From Maribacter aestuarii (GTDB lineage: Bacteria > Bacteroidota > Bacteroidia > Flavobacteriales > Flavobacteriaceae): a DNA stretch of 64,000 nt. Below, piece after piece: positions 9,853 to 18,448 of this stretch. The notes under the pieces were generated by a model. That model was not told the DNA's origin and ran no database searches. It was given only the letters and a program-made list of their open reading frames with translations. How positions within the stretch are numbered: position 1 is the stretch's first letter; each line of letters opens with the position of its first letter. The position numbers and the translations under genes were made by a program. The stretch lies in contig NZ_CP107031.2 in assembly GCF_027474845.2 (NCBI RefSeq), forward strand, positions 1,502,501-1,566,500, in the 5' to 3' direction.

Positions 9853-11623
9853 ATATCTTCTTTGCTTTGGACAATCCAATAATTTCCGAAAGACCCTCCA
9901 AATTAGCTTCCTTAATCCTTTTAACCGATTTAAAATGTTTTAATAATTCTTGGGCTGTTTTCTCACCTATGCCTTCAATGCTCTCAAGTTCGGAATTTAT
10001 AGCGGCCTTGCTTCTTTTGTTCCTATGAAAGGTGATTCCAAATCTATGGGCTTCATTTCTTAGTTGCTGAATAATTTTTAGACTTTCCGATTTCTTATCC
10101 AAATAAAGGGGTATCGGATCTTCTGGGAAATAAATTTCCTCCAACCTTTTTGCAATCCCGACGATTGCAATTTTTCCTCTTAAACCTAAAACATCCAAAC
10201 TCTTCAGCGCTGATGACAATTGCCCTTTTCCACCATCAATCACAATAAGTTGTGGCAGGGATTCGCCCTCTTCCATAAGACGTTTATACCTTCTATAAAC
10301 AACCTCCTCCATTGAGGCAAAATCGTCGGGACCTACGACCGTTTTTATATTATAATGCCTATATTCTTTTTTTGAAGGTTTCCCATCCCTGAATACAACA
10401 CATGCCGCAACCGGGTTACTTCCTTGTATGTTGCTATTGTCAAAACATTCTATATGCCTAGGTTCCGAAGAAAGTCTTAAGTCCTTTTTCATTTGGGCCA
10501 TAACCCGGTTGGTATGGCGATCAGGGTCAATAATCTTAATTTGGTTAAATCGTTCCTGTCTATAGTATTTGGCATTTCGCTCAGAAAGTTCTAAGATACG
10601 CTTCTTGTCTCCTAATTTGGGAATAGTGGCCTTAAGTTCAGAATCTACCACTACCTTAAAAGGAAGATATATTTCCTTGGATTCCGACTTAAAACGGTTA
10701 CGTATCTCAACAATTGCCAACTGTAACAATTCCTTATCTCCCTCATCCAATTTCTTTTTGATTTCCATTGTATGGGAACGTACGATAGAACCGTGGGACA
10801 ACTGCAAAAAATTTACGTAAGCGAAAGCATTGTCAGAAATAATAGAAAAAACATCTACATTACTTATTTTGGGATTAACTATAGTAGACTTGGCTTGATA
10901 GTTTTCCAATACGGTAATTTTATCTTTGATCCGCTGTGCTTCCTCAAACTGCATGTTGTCAGATAGTGTTTTCATCTGACCCTTGAAATAATGAATGGAA
11001 GATTTGAAATTACCTTTTAGTATCTCTTTTATGTCCGAGATTTGTCTTTCATATTCTTCCAACGTTTGTAAACCCTCACAGGGACCTTTACAATTCCCAA
11101 GATGATACTCTAAACATACTTTGTACTTACCATCGTTTATTTTGGATTCTGAAAGGTCGTAATTGCATGTCCGCAAAGGATAAACACTCTTTACTAAATC
11201 AAGGATAGTCCTTACGGTTTTCATACTCGTGTAGGGTCCGTAATAGGTTGATCCGTCCTTAATTTTCCTTCTGGTTGGGAAAAGTCTTGGGAAACGTTCA
11301 TTTTTAAGACATATCCAGGGGTACGACTTATCGTCCTTAAGTAGTACATTATACCTTGGCCGGTATTCCTTAATTAAATTATTCTCCAATAATAGTGCAT
11401 CGGACTCAGTAGGCACCACGATATGTTTAATTCTGTGGATTTTTTTACCATAACCCTCGTTTTTCCATACTCGTGATTTTTGGTAAAGTAAGAAGTCACC
11501 CTCTTTTTTAAGATTTTTGGCCTTTCCTACATATAAAATAGTGTCATCCGCATCGTAAAACTGATATACCCCGGCCTGGTTTGGCAAAGAACTTAATTGT
11601 ACTTGTATTGGGATTTGGGACAT
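9836..11623 (-). CDS. uvrC: excinuclease ABC subunit C, with a locally shifted frame near the N-terminus
   Basis: Nucleotide-excision-repair nuclease that makes both incisions with UvrA and UvrB; 595 residues as read. The GIY-YIG domain opens normally (GVYQFYDADDTILYVGKAKNLKK). UVR (FEEAQRIKDKI), RNase H-like and C-terminal HhH parts are complete. Residues 41-60 do not resemble UvrC. Reading the same DNA one base over gives KRVTSYFTKNHEYGKTRVMV, the sequence expected there, including the conserved Arg of the GIY-YIG site. An A-run one base too long (11504-11509) and a second one base too short (11440-11446) would exactly cause this. It is probably a pair of homopolymer sequencing errors, otherwise a compensated double mutation. 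Four nucleotide-repair neighbours are absent; it is followed by the patatin gene. Confidence 0.93.
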   Translation of the reverse strand: MSQIPIQVQLSSLPNQAGVYQFYDADDTILYVGKAKNLKKEGDFLLYQKSRVWKNEGYGKKIHRIKHIVVPTESDALLLENNLIKEYRPRYNVLLKDDKSYPWICLKNERFPRLFPTRRKIKDGSTYYGPYTSMKTVRTILDLVKSVYPLRTCNYDLSESKINDGKYKVCLEYHLGNCKGPCEGLQTLEEYERQISDIKEILKGNFKSSIHYFKGQMKTLSDNMQFEEAQRIKDKITVLENYQAKSTIVNPKISNVDVFSIISDNAFAYVNFLQLSHGSIVRSHTMEIKKKLDEGDKELLQLAIVEIRNRFKSESKEIYLPFKVVVDSELKATIPKLGDKKRILELSERNAKYYRQERFNQIKIIDPDRHTNRVMAQMKKDLRLSSEPRHIECFDNSNIQGSNPVAACVVFRDGKPSKKEYRHYNIKTVVGPDDFASMEEVVYRRYKRLMEEGESLPQLIVIDGGKGQLSSALKSLDVLGLRGKIAIVGIAKRLEEIYFPEDPIPLYLDKKSESLKIIQQLRNEAHRFGITFHRNKRSKAAINSELESIEGIGEKTAQELLKHFKSVKRIKEANLEGLSEIIGLSKAKKIYESFH

Positions 11624-12024
11624 ACGGAAAGTCTAGAACAATTTAAATTTAAGATGAAATTACTTCGTTTTAATAAGAAGAATAAGCATTTTTTAAATTT
11701 TTAACGGTTATATAAACCAGGTCTAAATGATAAAACTGTTTGTCGAAATTGCTAGTTTCTCAATATCTAAAGCTCCTAATTATTAAAAAATGTTTAAAAC
11801 ACCATAAAATTCAATAATCCGTAATTTTCCTATCAGATATTAAAAATCTCCTAACTCTTATTAAGTGTTTGAAAATCAATTATTTATTTGATTAAAATGA
11901 AAAATGAAAATCATACATAAGTTAATTTTTTCAAAAAAACGTGCCTTTTATCGATAAAAAGATACCTTTCAAAGAAATTCAATAGTTTTTTTACTTATTT
12001 TTAACCACAACAAAACGAATTCTT
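11624..12024. other. AT-rich gap without recognisable gene
   Basis: About 400 bases between the uvrC start and a small ORF. It is very AT-rich, with no convincing hairpin terminator and no reading frame of note. It must hold the promoter for uvrC (minus strand) and probably one for the downstream small ORF and cyclo-ligase gene. I cannot place a clean -33/-7 pair. Confidence 0.5.
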
Positions 12025-12111
12025 ATGGAAAGCTACGTTATAACCCTCGGCACATATTTAATTTTGATGTTATTTTTCAAAGTTTTCGTTGCTGTTTCTA
12101 CAAAAGAGTAA
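12025..12111 (+). CDS. possible 28-residue single-span membrane peptide
   Basis: ATG-to-TAA frame coding for a short peptide: MESYVITLGTYLILML, then FFKVFVAVSTKE. It consists almost entirely of one hydrophobic segment (residues 4-24), with an acidic N-terminus and a Lys/Glu tail, as expected for a small inner-membrane protein. It lies 36 bases ahead of the 5-formyl-THF cyclo-ligase gene on the same strand. It has an AT-rich, A-ending leader like other genes here. No homolog is recognised. It could be a chance frame in AT-rich DNA. Confidence 0.35.
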   Translation: MESYVITLGTYLILMLFFKVFVAVSTKE

Positions 12112-12147
12112 TTCTTTCCTTTAATTTTTAAATGCTACTTCCCTATT

Positions 12148-12717
12148 ATGTTGAAGAAGGATTTAAGAATTAAGTATACAAATCTTAGAAATCTTCTCAA
12201 TGCTGCCAGCGTAGAATCTCAAAGTATATCAATCGCTAACGCACTCCTAAGTCTTCCTATTTGGGACAAAGAATTTTATCATATTTTTTTGCCCATACAC
12301 AGTAAAAAAGAAATAGATACTTTGACCATATTGTCAATACTACAGGGAAAGGATAAAAATGTCATAGTTCCAAAAGTAAATTCCGATTTTACCATGATTT
12401 CCTACCTTTTAACTGATAGTACCAGATTTGAGATTAGTGCTTTAGGTGTTCCGGAACCAATTAATGGCATTAAAGTAGACCCAAAAGAAATTGACGTGGT
12501 TTTTTTACCATTGTTGGCCTTCGATAGAAACGGGAACAGAGTAGGCTATGGAAAAGGGTATTATGATCGATTTTTGATGGATTGCAGAGATGACGTACTA
12601 AAAATTGGGCTTTCTATTTTTGAGGCTGAGGAAGTAATTTCAGATACGAATAAAGATGATGTTCGTATGGACTACTGCGTTACCCCGGATAAAGTTTACT
12701 CATTTGTTGCATCTTGA
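12148..12717 (+). CDS. 5-formyltetrahydrofolate cyclo-ligase
   Basis: Converts 5-formyl-THF to 5,10-methenyl-THF using ATP, salvaging folate in the cytoplasm. The protein has 189 residues, normal for the family. It starts MLKKDLRIKYTNLRNLL. The family core is clear: FLPIHSKKEIDT near 46-57, then the hallmark PLLAFDRNGNRVGYGKGYYDR near 118-138 with phosphate-binding Gly and Tyr residues. It is convergent with lspA, and the last 22 bases of the two genes overlap on opposite strands. Confidence 0.93.
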   Translation: MLKKDLRIKYTNLRNLLNAASVESQSISIANALLSLPIWDKEFYHIFLPIHSKKEIDTLTILSILQGKDKNVIVPKVNSDFTMISYLLTDSTRFEISALGVPEPINGIKVDPKEIDVVFLPLLAFDRNGNRVGYGKGYYDRFLMDCRDDVLKIGLSIFEAEEVISDTNKDDVRMDYCVTPDKVYSFVAS

Positions 12718-13364
12718 ATTGTGTCCTTTTCTATCTCTGACTCAGGTTCCTCTTCTTTTTTGAACGCTTTTTTGTTGAACACCAGAAGAATACCTACACC
12801 TGTACTGATTGCCGTATCGGCAATATTGAAGACTGGCTCAAAAAAACGAAAATTCCCGCCTCCAAAATAAGGCACCCAGCTTGGCCATGTTGTATCCACC
12901 AGGGGAAAGTATAACATGTCCACCACCTTTCCATAAAATAATTCACCGTAGGGTTCATCAGAAAAAATGGTAGCAACCTCATTATAACTATCATTGAATA
13001 TAAGACCGTAAAAGACCGAATCTAATATATTACCTAACGCTCCCGCAAAAATTAAGGATACTGCAACAATCAAAGTCTTGGAACCATTCTTTCGTATGAC
13101 ATCAAAAAGCCAATACCCAATACCACATATTGCAAACAATCTAAATATCGTTAAGATAAGTTTTCCAACGGCATCCGATACGGGAAGTATATCGCTCAGT
13201 TTAGCACCCCAGGCAGCACCCTCGTTCTCAATAAAAAGAATTTTGAACCAGCTAAAAACATCCACAGATTCCCCTAGGACAAAATGCGTCTTAATATAAA
13301 TTTTACTCCATTGGTCAATGACTAAAATCAAAAAAATAAGTGCGAGGGACTTCTTAATGTTCAT
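12696..13364 (-). CDS. lspA: lipoprotein signal peptidase (signal peptidase II)
   Basis: Membrane aspartyl protease that cleaves prolipoproteins after lipidation of the +1 Cys, consistent with the many lipoproteins in this window. The protein has 222 residues with four hydrophobic segments. Motifs: VIDQWSKIYIK near the N-terminus, IENEGAAWG near 48-56, the first catalytic Asp in ALGNILDSVFYG near 115, and the second in FNIADTAISTGV near 183. Ser replaces the Arg usual in the NxxDR motif, which I believe is common in Bacteroidota versions. The C-terminal charged tail (KEEEPESEIEKD) is longer than in E. coli. It overlaps the convergent folate gene by 22 bases. Confidence 0.93.
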   Translation of the reverse strand: MNIKKSLALIFLILVIDQWSKIYIKTHFVLGESVDVFSWFKILFIENEGAAWGAKLSDILPVSDAVGKLILTIFRLFAICGIGYWLFDVIRKNGSKTLIVAVSLIFAGALGNILDSVFYGLIFNDSYNEVATIFSDEPYGELFYGKVVDMLYFPLVDTTWPSWVPYFGGGNFRFFEPVFNIADTAISTGVGILLVFNKKAFKKEEEPESEIEKDTIQDATNE

Positions 13365-13395
13365 GGGAATTTATCAAAGCGCAAAAATAGAAATA

Positions 13396-14016
13396 TTATT
13401 CGGTTTTCTGTAGAGCGATATTTCCCGTAACCGTACTCAGCATATATTGAGCCCTGCCATTAGGTATTGGGTTTGTACTTACTTTTCCATATTTGCTGTT
13501 TGCTATAATAGTCGCCTTTTCTAAAGTAGCAGAAATATCCCCACTTTGAGTTTGGACGGTAACATTCTCTAAGACGTCGAACAACCTGCATTCACCATCG
13601 GCCAAACTGATGTTTAAATTTTTGAATTTTCCTTTAGCAATTACCCTGGTATAGGTACCGTAAAGAACTACATCTTTCCAAATTGGAACAATAATATTCA
13701 AGGAAATAGAAATCACTTTATGCGCGCTCAACTTATCGTTTGGATGCTTAAAGTTTGCTTGAAACCCGGCACTGACCAGTACCGTATTACCATTTTCGGA
13801 GACTATTAAATCTAGGTCCTTACTATACTCTCCATCAATTTGTGCCTCTACGATTATATCATTTTCGTTATGGGTGCTTAAAGTTATAAGGTAACAGTTT
13901 TCACCGTCGATTCTTATGCTACTAATTTTATCGTCTAGAACAGATTTCTTGATTGATTTTTGCGCAAACCCCGACCAAGAAAGAAGTAGTATGTTCAAAA
14001 AAAGTAATACTCTCAA
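13396..14016 (-). CDS. DUF4097-like secreted beta-repeat protein, TTG start
   Basis: A 206-residue protein with a signal peptide (MRVLLFLNILLLSWSGFAQ). The remainder is strand-rich (IIVPIWKDVVLYGTYTRV, VTVQTQSGDISATLEKATI), like the right-handed helix of DUF4097/DUF4098 head-less adhesin-type proteins. No enzyme motif is seen and the function is unknown. The start codon must be TTG at 14016: an in-frame TAA lies three codons upstream and no ATG precedes the signal sequence. A terminator hairpin sits only 13 bases upstream, so transcription must come from read-through of the DksA-like gene or from a promoter overlapping the hairpin. Confidence 0.7.
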   Translation of the reverse strand: MRVLLFLNILLLSWSGFAQKSIKKSVLDDKISSIRIDGENCYLITLSTHNENDIIVEAQIDGEYSKDLDLIVSENGNTVLVSAGFQANFKHPNDKLSAHKVISISLNIIVPIWKDVVLYGTYTRVIAKGKFKNLNISLADGECRLFDVLENVTVQTQSGDISATLEKATIIANSKYGKVSTNPIPNGRAQYMLSTVTGNIALQKTE

Positions 14017-14029
14017 GATTACTTATTAA

Positions 14030-14051
14030 AAAACGCCCCTAAGGGCGTTTT
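14030..14051 (-). terminator. terminator after the TraR/DksA-like gene
   Basis: Nine-bp stem (AAAACGCCC / GGGCGTTTT) with a 4-base loop. On the minus strand it is followed by TTTTTT. It lies directly after the DksA-like stop codon and just ahead of the next start codon, so it may act as an attenuator. Confidence 0.8.
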
Positions 14052-14054
14052 GGA

Positions 14055-14438
14055 TTATGACTGCATATTTTTTGCCTCTATACTTAACGTGGCGTGTGGC
14101 ACAAGTTTTAGACGCTCCTTGTTTATGAGCTTACCCGTAACCCTGCAAATGCCGTAAGTTTTATTCTCTATACGCAACAAGGCGTTCTTCAAATCCCTAA
14201 TGAATTTCTCCTGCCGTATTGCCAATTGCGTATTCGCTTCCTTACTCATTGTCTCGGAACCTTCTTCAAAAGCCTTAAAGGTTGGCGAAGTATCGTCCGT
14301 ACCATTATTACCATCGTTCATGTAGGCGCTTTTAAGCAACTCCAAATGACTTTTTGCCTTTCCTATTTTTTCCTCAATAAGAGATTTGAACTCTGCCAAA
14401 TCTTTATCGGAATATCTAACTTTTAAATCTTCTGCCAT
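14055..14438 (-). CDS. TraR/DksA family protein with degenerate zinc finger
   Basis: A 127-residue protein. An N-terminal helical coiled region (residues 10-90) precedes the DksA-type C-terminal motif YGICRVTGKLINKERLKLVP. DksA binds RNA polymerase in the secondary channel and modulates transcription with ppGpp. The zinc finger normally uses four Cys. Here only C98 remains; the other three positions read T, S and A, so zinc binding is lost while the fold signature is kept. I believe this Cys-poor form is widespread in Bacteroidota. It sits 4 bases downstream of ileS, so the two are co-transcribed, and it is followed by a terminator. Confidence 0.88.
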   Translation of the reverse strand: MAEDLKVRYSDKDLAEFKSLIEEKIGKAKSHLELLKSAYMNDGNNGTDDTSPTFKAFEEGSETMSKEANTQLAIRQEKFIRDLKNALLRIENKTYGICRVTGKLINKERLKLVPHATLSIEAKNMQS

Positions 14439-14442
14439 TTCT

Positions 14443-17400
14443 TTAGTGTTTTTCGATAAACAATTTAGTGTTCACTTCATCAAAAGCAACTTCCGTGCCT
14501 TTTTCTAATTTTTCTTCAAAATCCAACTCAGCTGTCAAAGTTTCAGTCTTAATATAAGTAAGGTTGCTTGCAACTGCCTGTTCCACGAAGCCATCCTTTA
14601 ACATCTTTATATCGATTTTATCCGTGACCTCAAACCCAGATTCTTTACGAATATTCTGTATTCTATTCACCAACTCTCTGGCAATACCTTCTTTTCGTAA
14701 ATCCTCGTTGATGGTAACATCCAAAGCAACGGTTAACTTGCCTGAAGTGGCCACCAACCAACCTTCAATATCTTGAGAACTGATCTCTACATCCTGTAAC
14801 TGTAAATTAATACTTTTATTTTCTAATTCGATGGATAATTCGCCCTCTTGTTCAATTTTTTGGATATCCTCCTGAGTAAAAGCACTTACCATTTGGGCGA
14901 TTTTCTTCATATCCTTCCCAAATTTAGGGCCCAAAGTCTTAAAATTGGGTTTGATCCGCTTTACAAGAATACCGGAAGCGTCATCCAACAATTGAATTTC
15001 CTTTACGTTTACCTCGGATTTTATCAAATCTGAAACGGCTAGTATATCCATTCGGTCCCTTTCATCCAGAATTGGTATCATTATCCTTTGTAGCGGTTGC
15101 CTTACTTTAATTTTTTCCTTTTGGCGAATGGAGAGCACCAATGACGAAATTGTTTGTGCCTTGTTCATTTTGGCCTCCAGTCCTTTATCTATCAAATCGA
15201 TATTTGCTTTGGGGAAATCCGCTAAATGCACACTTTCAAAATCTTCAGACTTTGTTGTTGCAATTAAATCCCTATACAACTGATCCATAAAAAAGGGTGC
15301 AACCGGGGCCGATAATTTGGAGACCGTAATCAAACAGGTATATAAGGTCTGGTAAGCGGCAATCTTATCCTTTTCATAATCGCCTTTCCAAAAACGCCTC
15401 CTGCACAGACGCACGTACCAATTGCTCAAATTTTCCTGTACAAAATCCGATATGGCCCTAGTGGCCTTGGTAGGCTCATAGTCCGCATATGCATTATCAA
15501 CAGTGGTTATGAGCGAATTCAGTTCGGAAAGAATCCATCGGTCTATTTCCGGTCGTTCCGATATAGCAATATCAGATTCCGTATACGCAAAAGCATCAAT
15601 ATTAGCATAGAGCGCAAAGAACGAATAGGTATTGTAAAGGGTTCCAAAAAATTTTCGTTTCACCTCAACTATTCCCTCCAAATCAAATTTGAGGTTATCC
15701 CAAGGATTGGCGTTGCTGATCATATACCAACGTGTGGCATCCGCCCCATGTTCGTTCATAGTCTCGAACGGGTCGACAGCATTGCCCAGGCGTTTGGACA
15801 TTTTTTTGCCCTCCTTATCCAATACAAGACCATTGGAAACTACATTTTTATAGGCGACCGAATCAAAAACCATTGTGGCTATGGCATGTAAAGTGTAAAA
15901 CCAACCTCTTGTTTGGTCAACGCCTTCCGCAATAAAATCCGCAGGAAAAGTCTTTCCTGCATCTATTAATTCTTTGTTCTCGAACGGGTAGTGCCATTGT
16001 GCATAGGGCATGGAACCGCTATCGAACCAAACATCTATTAAATCCGCTTCGCGCTTCATAGGCTTACCGGAGGCAGAAACCAAAGTAATTTGATCTACGA
16101 TATTTTTATGTAAATCTATTTTATCATAGTTCTCCTCGGATATATCGCCCGTTACGAAGTCCGAAAAAATATCCTTCTCCAAAACCCCTGCTTCAATGGC
16201 TTTGGCCATCTCCAACTTTAATTCCGCAACCGAACCAATCATAATTTGTTCTGTTCCATCATCGGTACGCCAGATGGGTAAGGGAATACCCCAATAACGG
16301 GAACGGGATAAGTTCCAATCGTTCGCATTGGCAAGCCAATTCCCAAATCTGCCTTCTCCTGTTGCCTTAGGTTTCCAATTTATGGTTTGGTTCAGATTGA
16401 ACATACGGTCCTTGACGTCCGTAATCTTAATGAACCACGAATCCAACGGATAATACAATATAGGTTTGTCAGTACGCCAACAGTTCGGATAACTGTGAAC
16501 GTACTTCTCTACCTTAAATGCCTTGTTTTCTTCTTTAAGTTTGATGGCGATTTCCACATCAATGGACCTTTCGGGCGCCTCACCATCATCATAATATTCG
16601 TTCTTTACGTACTTGCCTCCAAATTCCTTTAGTTCCGATCTAAACCTACCTTGCAAATCTACCAACGGAACCGGATTGTCATTTTCATCCAATACCAATA
16701 GGGGTGGCACTTCAGGAACAGCTTGTTTGGCCACCAAGGCATCATCTGCTCCAAAAGTTGGTGCCGTATGAACAATTCCCGTACCATCTTCGGTGGTTAC
16801 AAAATCCCCGGCAATGACGCGGAAAGCGTTTTCCGGATTTTCGTAAGGCAGTACGTAGTCTATAAGTTGCTCGTAGCGTATCTCCAACAAGTCTTTCCCT
16901 TTAAATTCCTTAACAACGTAAAAAGGAATTTTTTTGTCACCCGATTTATAGTCTAGTAACGCAGGTTTCTCTTCAACCTCATGGAATTTTCCCGCAAACT
17001 GTTTCCCGACCAAATTTTTGGCAAGTATAACGTTCATAGGTTTGAATGTATATTGATTGTACGTTTCAACCAATACATAATCTATTTTTGCGCCAACCGT
17101 AAGTGCAGTGTTCGATGGCAAAGTCCATGGGGTGGTGGTCCAAGCCAAAAAGTAAATATCTCCCTCGTTCTGCAAGAAATCCGGCAGTGTACTTTCAACT
17201 GCCTTAAATTGCGCCGTAACAGTGGTATCCGTAGCATCTTGATAGGTCCCTGGCTGGTTCAACTCATGGGAACTTAGTCCTGTACCTGCCTTTGGAGAAT
17301 ACGGTTGTATGGTATAGCCTTTGTAAATAAGGCCTTTATCATAAATCTGTTTAAGCAACCACCAAACGGACTCCATATATTTGGATTTGTAGGTGATGTA

Positions 17401-17841
17401 CGGGTCTTCCATATCTACCCAGTAACCTACTTGCTCGGTCATGGCATTCCAAACATCAGTGTAACGCATTACCGCTTTCTTGCATGCCGCATTGTATTCT
17501 TCAACCGATATCTTCGTGCCAATATCCTCTTTGGTAATTCCCAATTCCTTTTCAACTCCCAGTTCAATGGGCAGCCCATGGGTATCCCAACCAGCCTTTC
17601 GTTTCACCTGATACCCTTTCATGGTTTTGTACCTCGGAAAAATGTCTTTTATGGTACGCGCCATGACATGGTGAATTCCCGGCATTCCGTTTGCAGAAGG
17701 CGGACCTTCATAAAAAACATAGCTATCCTTGCCTTCCCTAGAAGAAACACTTTTTTCAAAAATGGCATTCGTTTTCCAGTAGCTCAGAACCTCTTCTGCA
17801 ACCTTTGGTAAATCTAATCCTTGATATTCTTCGAACTTCAT
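14443..17841 (-). CDS. ileS: isoleucyl-tRNA synthetase, type 2, with GIHH signature
   Basis: Charges tRNA-Ile. The protein has 1132 residues, the long eukaryote-like IleRS2 form typical of Bacteroidota. The Rossmann catalytic domain is interrupted by the CP1 editing domain (about 190-420, with LAWTTTPWTLPSNTAL and GTGIVHTAPTFGADD). The KMSKS loop reads KMSKR at 680-684, followed by the anticodon-binding domain. The first signature, normally HxGH after PxANGxP, is GIHH at residues 55-58 (ANGMPGIHHVM): first and third positions are swapped. My recollection is that this natural GxHH variant of IleRS2 has been linked to very high mupirocin resistance. The start ATG at 17841 is standard. Confidence 0.97.
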   Translation of the reverse strand: MKFEEYQGLDLPKVAEEVLSYWKTNAIFEKSVSSREGKDSYVFYEGPPSANGMPGIHHVMARTIKDIFPRYKTMKGYQVKRKAGWDTHGLPIELGVEKELGITKEDIGTKISVEEYNAACKKAVMRYTDVWNAMTEQVGYWVDMEDPYITYKSKYMESVWWLLKQIYDKGLIYKGYTIQPYSPKAGTGLSSHELNQPGTYQDATDTTVTAQFKAVESTLPDFLQNEGDIYFLAWTTTPWTLPSNTALTVGAKIDYVLVETYNQYTFKPMNVILAKNLVGKQFAGKFHEVEEKPALLDYKSGDKKIPFYVVKEFKGKDLLEIRYEQLIDYVLPYENPENAFRVIAGDFVTTEDGTGIVHTAPTFGADDALVAKQAVPEVPPLLVLDENDNPVPLVDLQGRFRSELKEFGGKYVKNEYYDDGEAPERSIDVEIAIKLKEENKAFKVEKYVHSYPNCWRTDKPILYYPLDSWFIKITDVKDRMFNLNQTINWKPKATGEGRFGNWLANANDWNLSRSRYWGIPLPIWRTDDGTEQIMIGSVAELKLEMAKAIEAGVLEKDIFSDFVTGDISEENYDKIDLHKNIVDQITLVSASGKPMKREADLIDVWFDSGSMPYAQWHYPFENKELIDAGKTFPADFIAEGVDQTRGWFYTLHAIATMVFDSVAYKNVVSNGLVLDKEGKKMSKRLGNAVDPFETMNEHGADATRWYMISNANPWDNLKFDLEGIVEVKRKFFGTLYNTYSFFALYANIDAFAYTESDIAISERPEIDRWILSELNSLITTVDNAYADYEPTKATRAISDFVQENLSNWYVRLCRRRFWKGDYEKDKIAAYQTLYTCLITVSKLSAPVAPFFMDQLYRDLIATTKSEDFESVHLADFPKANIDLIDKGLEAKMNKAQTISSLVLSIRQKEKIKVRQPLQRIMIPILDERDRMDILAVSDLIKSEVNVKEIQLLDDASGILVKRIKPNFKTLGPKFGKDMKKIAQMVSAFTQEDIQKIEQEGELSIELENKSINLQLQDVEISSQDIEGWLVATSGKLTVALDVTINEDLRKEGIARELVNRIQNIRKESGFEVTDKIDIKMLKDGFVEQAVASNLTYIKTETLTAELDFEEKLEKGTEVAFDEVNTKLFIEKH

Positions 17842-18024
17842 ACGAAATGCTTATGATACTGGCTTTTAAGGCTGCAAAATTATAAAATTTAGATTTAACG
17901 GACCCCTAATTCATTAACCGAAATACGCTAAAAACGAGAGATTAATTAAATTCTAGATCGTTTACGTCCAAATCATGCTTTAAAGCGTATATGTGTTTAT
18001 AACAATCACTAAAAAATCAGTAAA

Positions 18025-18399
18025 ATGAAAAAAGTAATTTTAGGTTCAGTTCTAGTATTGGCAATGAGTATTTCCTTTGTGTCTTGTAGGGAAACTGCCG
18101 ACAAAGCTCAGAACGCCGCCGAAAAAGCAGGCGAGTCATTGGAAGATGCCGGTGAAGCATTGGAAGAAGCAGGAGAAGATTTAAAGGAAGTTGGAGAAAA
18201 TGCCATGGAAGCAACCGGTGACGCCATAGATAAGGCAGCTGAAGCAACTGACGAAGCTGCGGATGCAGTAAAAGAAGCTGGCGAGGAAGCTATGGACTCC
18301 GCAAAAAAGGCAGGTGAAGATATCAAAAAAGCGACCAAGGACGCTGCGGATAAAACAGCCGAGAAAGCCAAAGAGGTAAAAGACGCCGTAAAGAACTAA
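18025..18399 (+). CDS. alanine/glutamate-rich helical lipoprotein
   Basis: A 124-residue lipoprotein: signal peptide MKKVILGSVLVLAMSISFVS followed by the lipobox Cys, then about 100 residues of continuous amphipathic helix. It consists of degenerate 11-residue repeats built on A, E, K and D (ETADKAQNAAEKAGESLEDA and similar). This resembles YtxH, LEA and apolipoprotein-like helices that lie on membranes or form coiled coils. It may be an envelope-stress or spacer lipoprotein, but no specific role can be read from sequence. It is a single-gene unit closed by a strong terminator shared with the convergent TonB receptor. Long antisense frames inside it are composition artefacts. Confidence 0.75.
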   Translation: MKKVILGSVLVLAMSISFVSCRETADKAQNAAEKAGESLEDAGEALEEAGEDLKEVGENAMEATGDAIDKAAEATDEAADAVKEAGEEAMDSAKKAGEDIKKATKDAADKTAEKAKEVKDAVKN

Positions 18400-18415
18400 G
18401 AAGGTAATATATTGG

Positions 18416-18445
18416 AAAAAAGCCCGCTAATTAGCGGGCTTTTTT
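18416..18445. terminator. bidirectional terminator
   Basis: Perfect inverted repeat with AAAAAAGCCCGC and GCGGGCTTTTTT arms around TAATTA, so it works in both directions. It ends the Ala-rich lipoprotein gene (plus) and the TonB receptor gene (minus). Confidence 0.9.
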
Positions 18446-18448
18446 CGT

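Noticed and set aside
16387-16632. Plus-strand frames opposite ileS, patatin, glpD and other long genes
   Set aside because: Shadows of well-supported coding sequences on the other strand.
18108-18371. Long antisense frame inside the Ala-rich lipoprotein gene
   Set aside because: It arises from the repetitive GCN-rich codons. The plus-strand frame has a signal peptide, a lipobox and a terminator.
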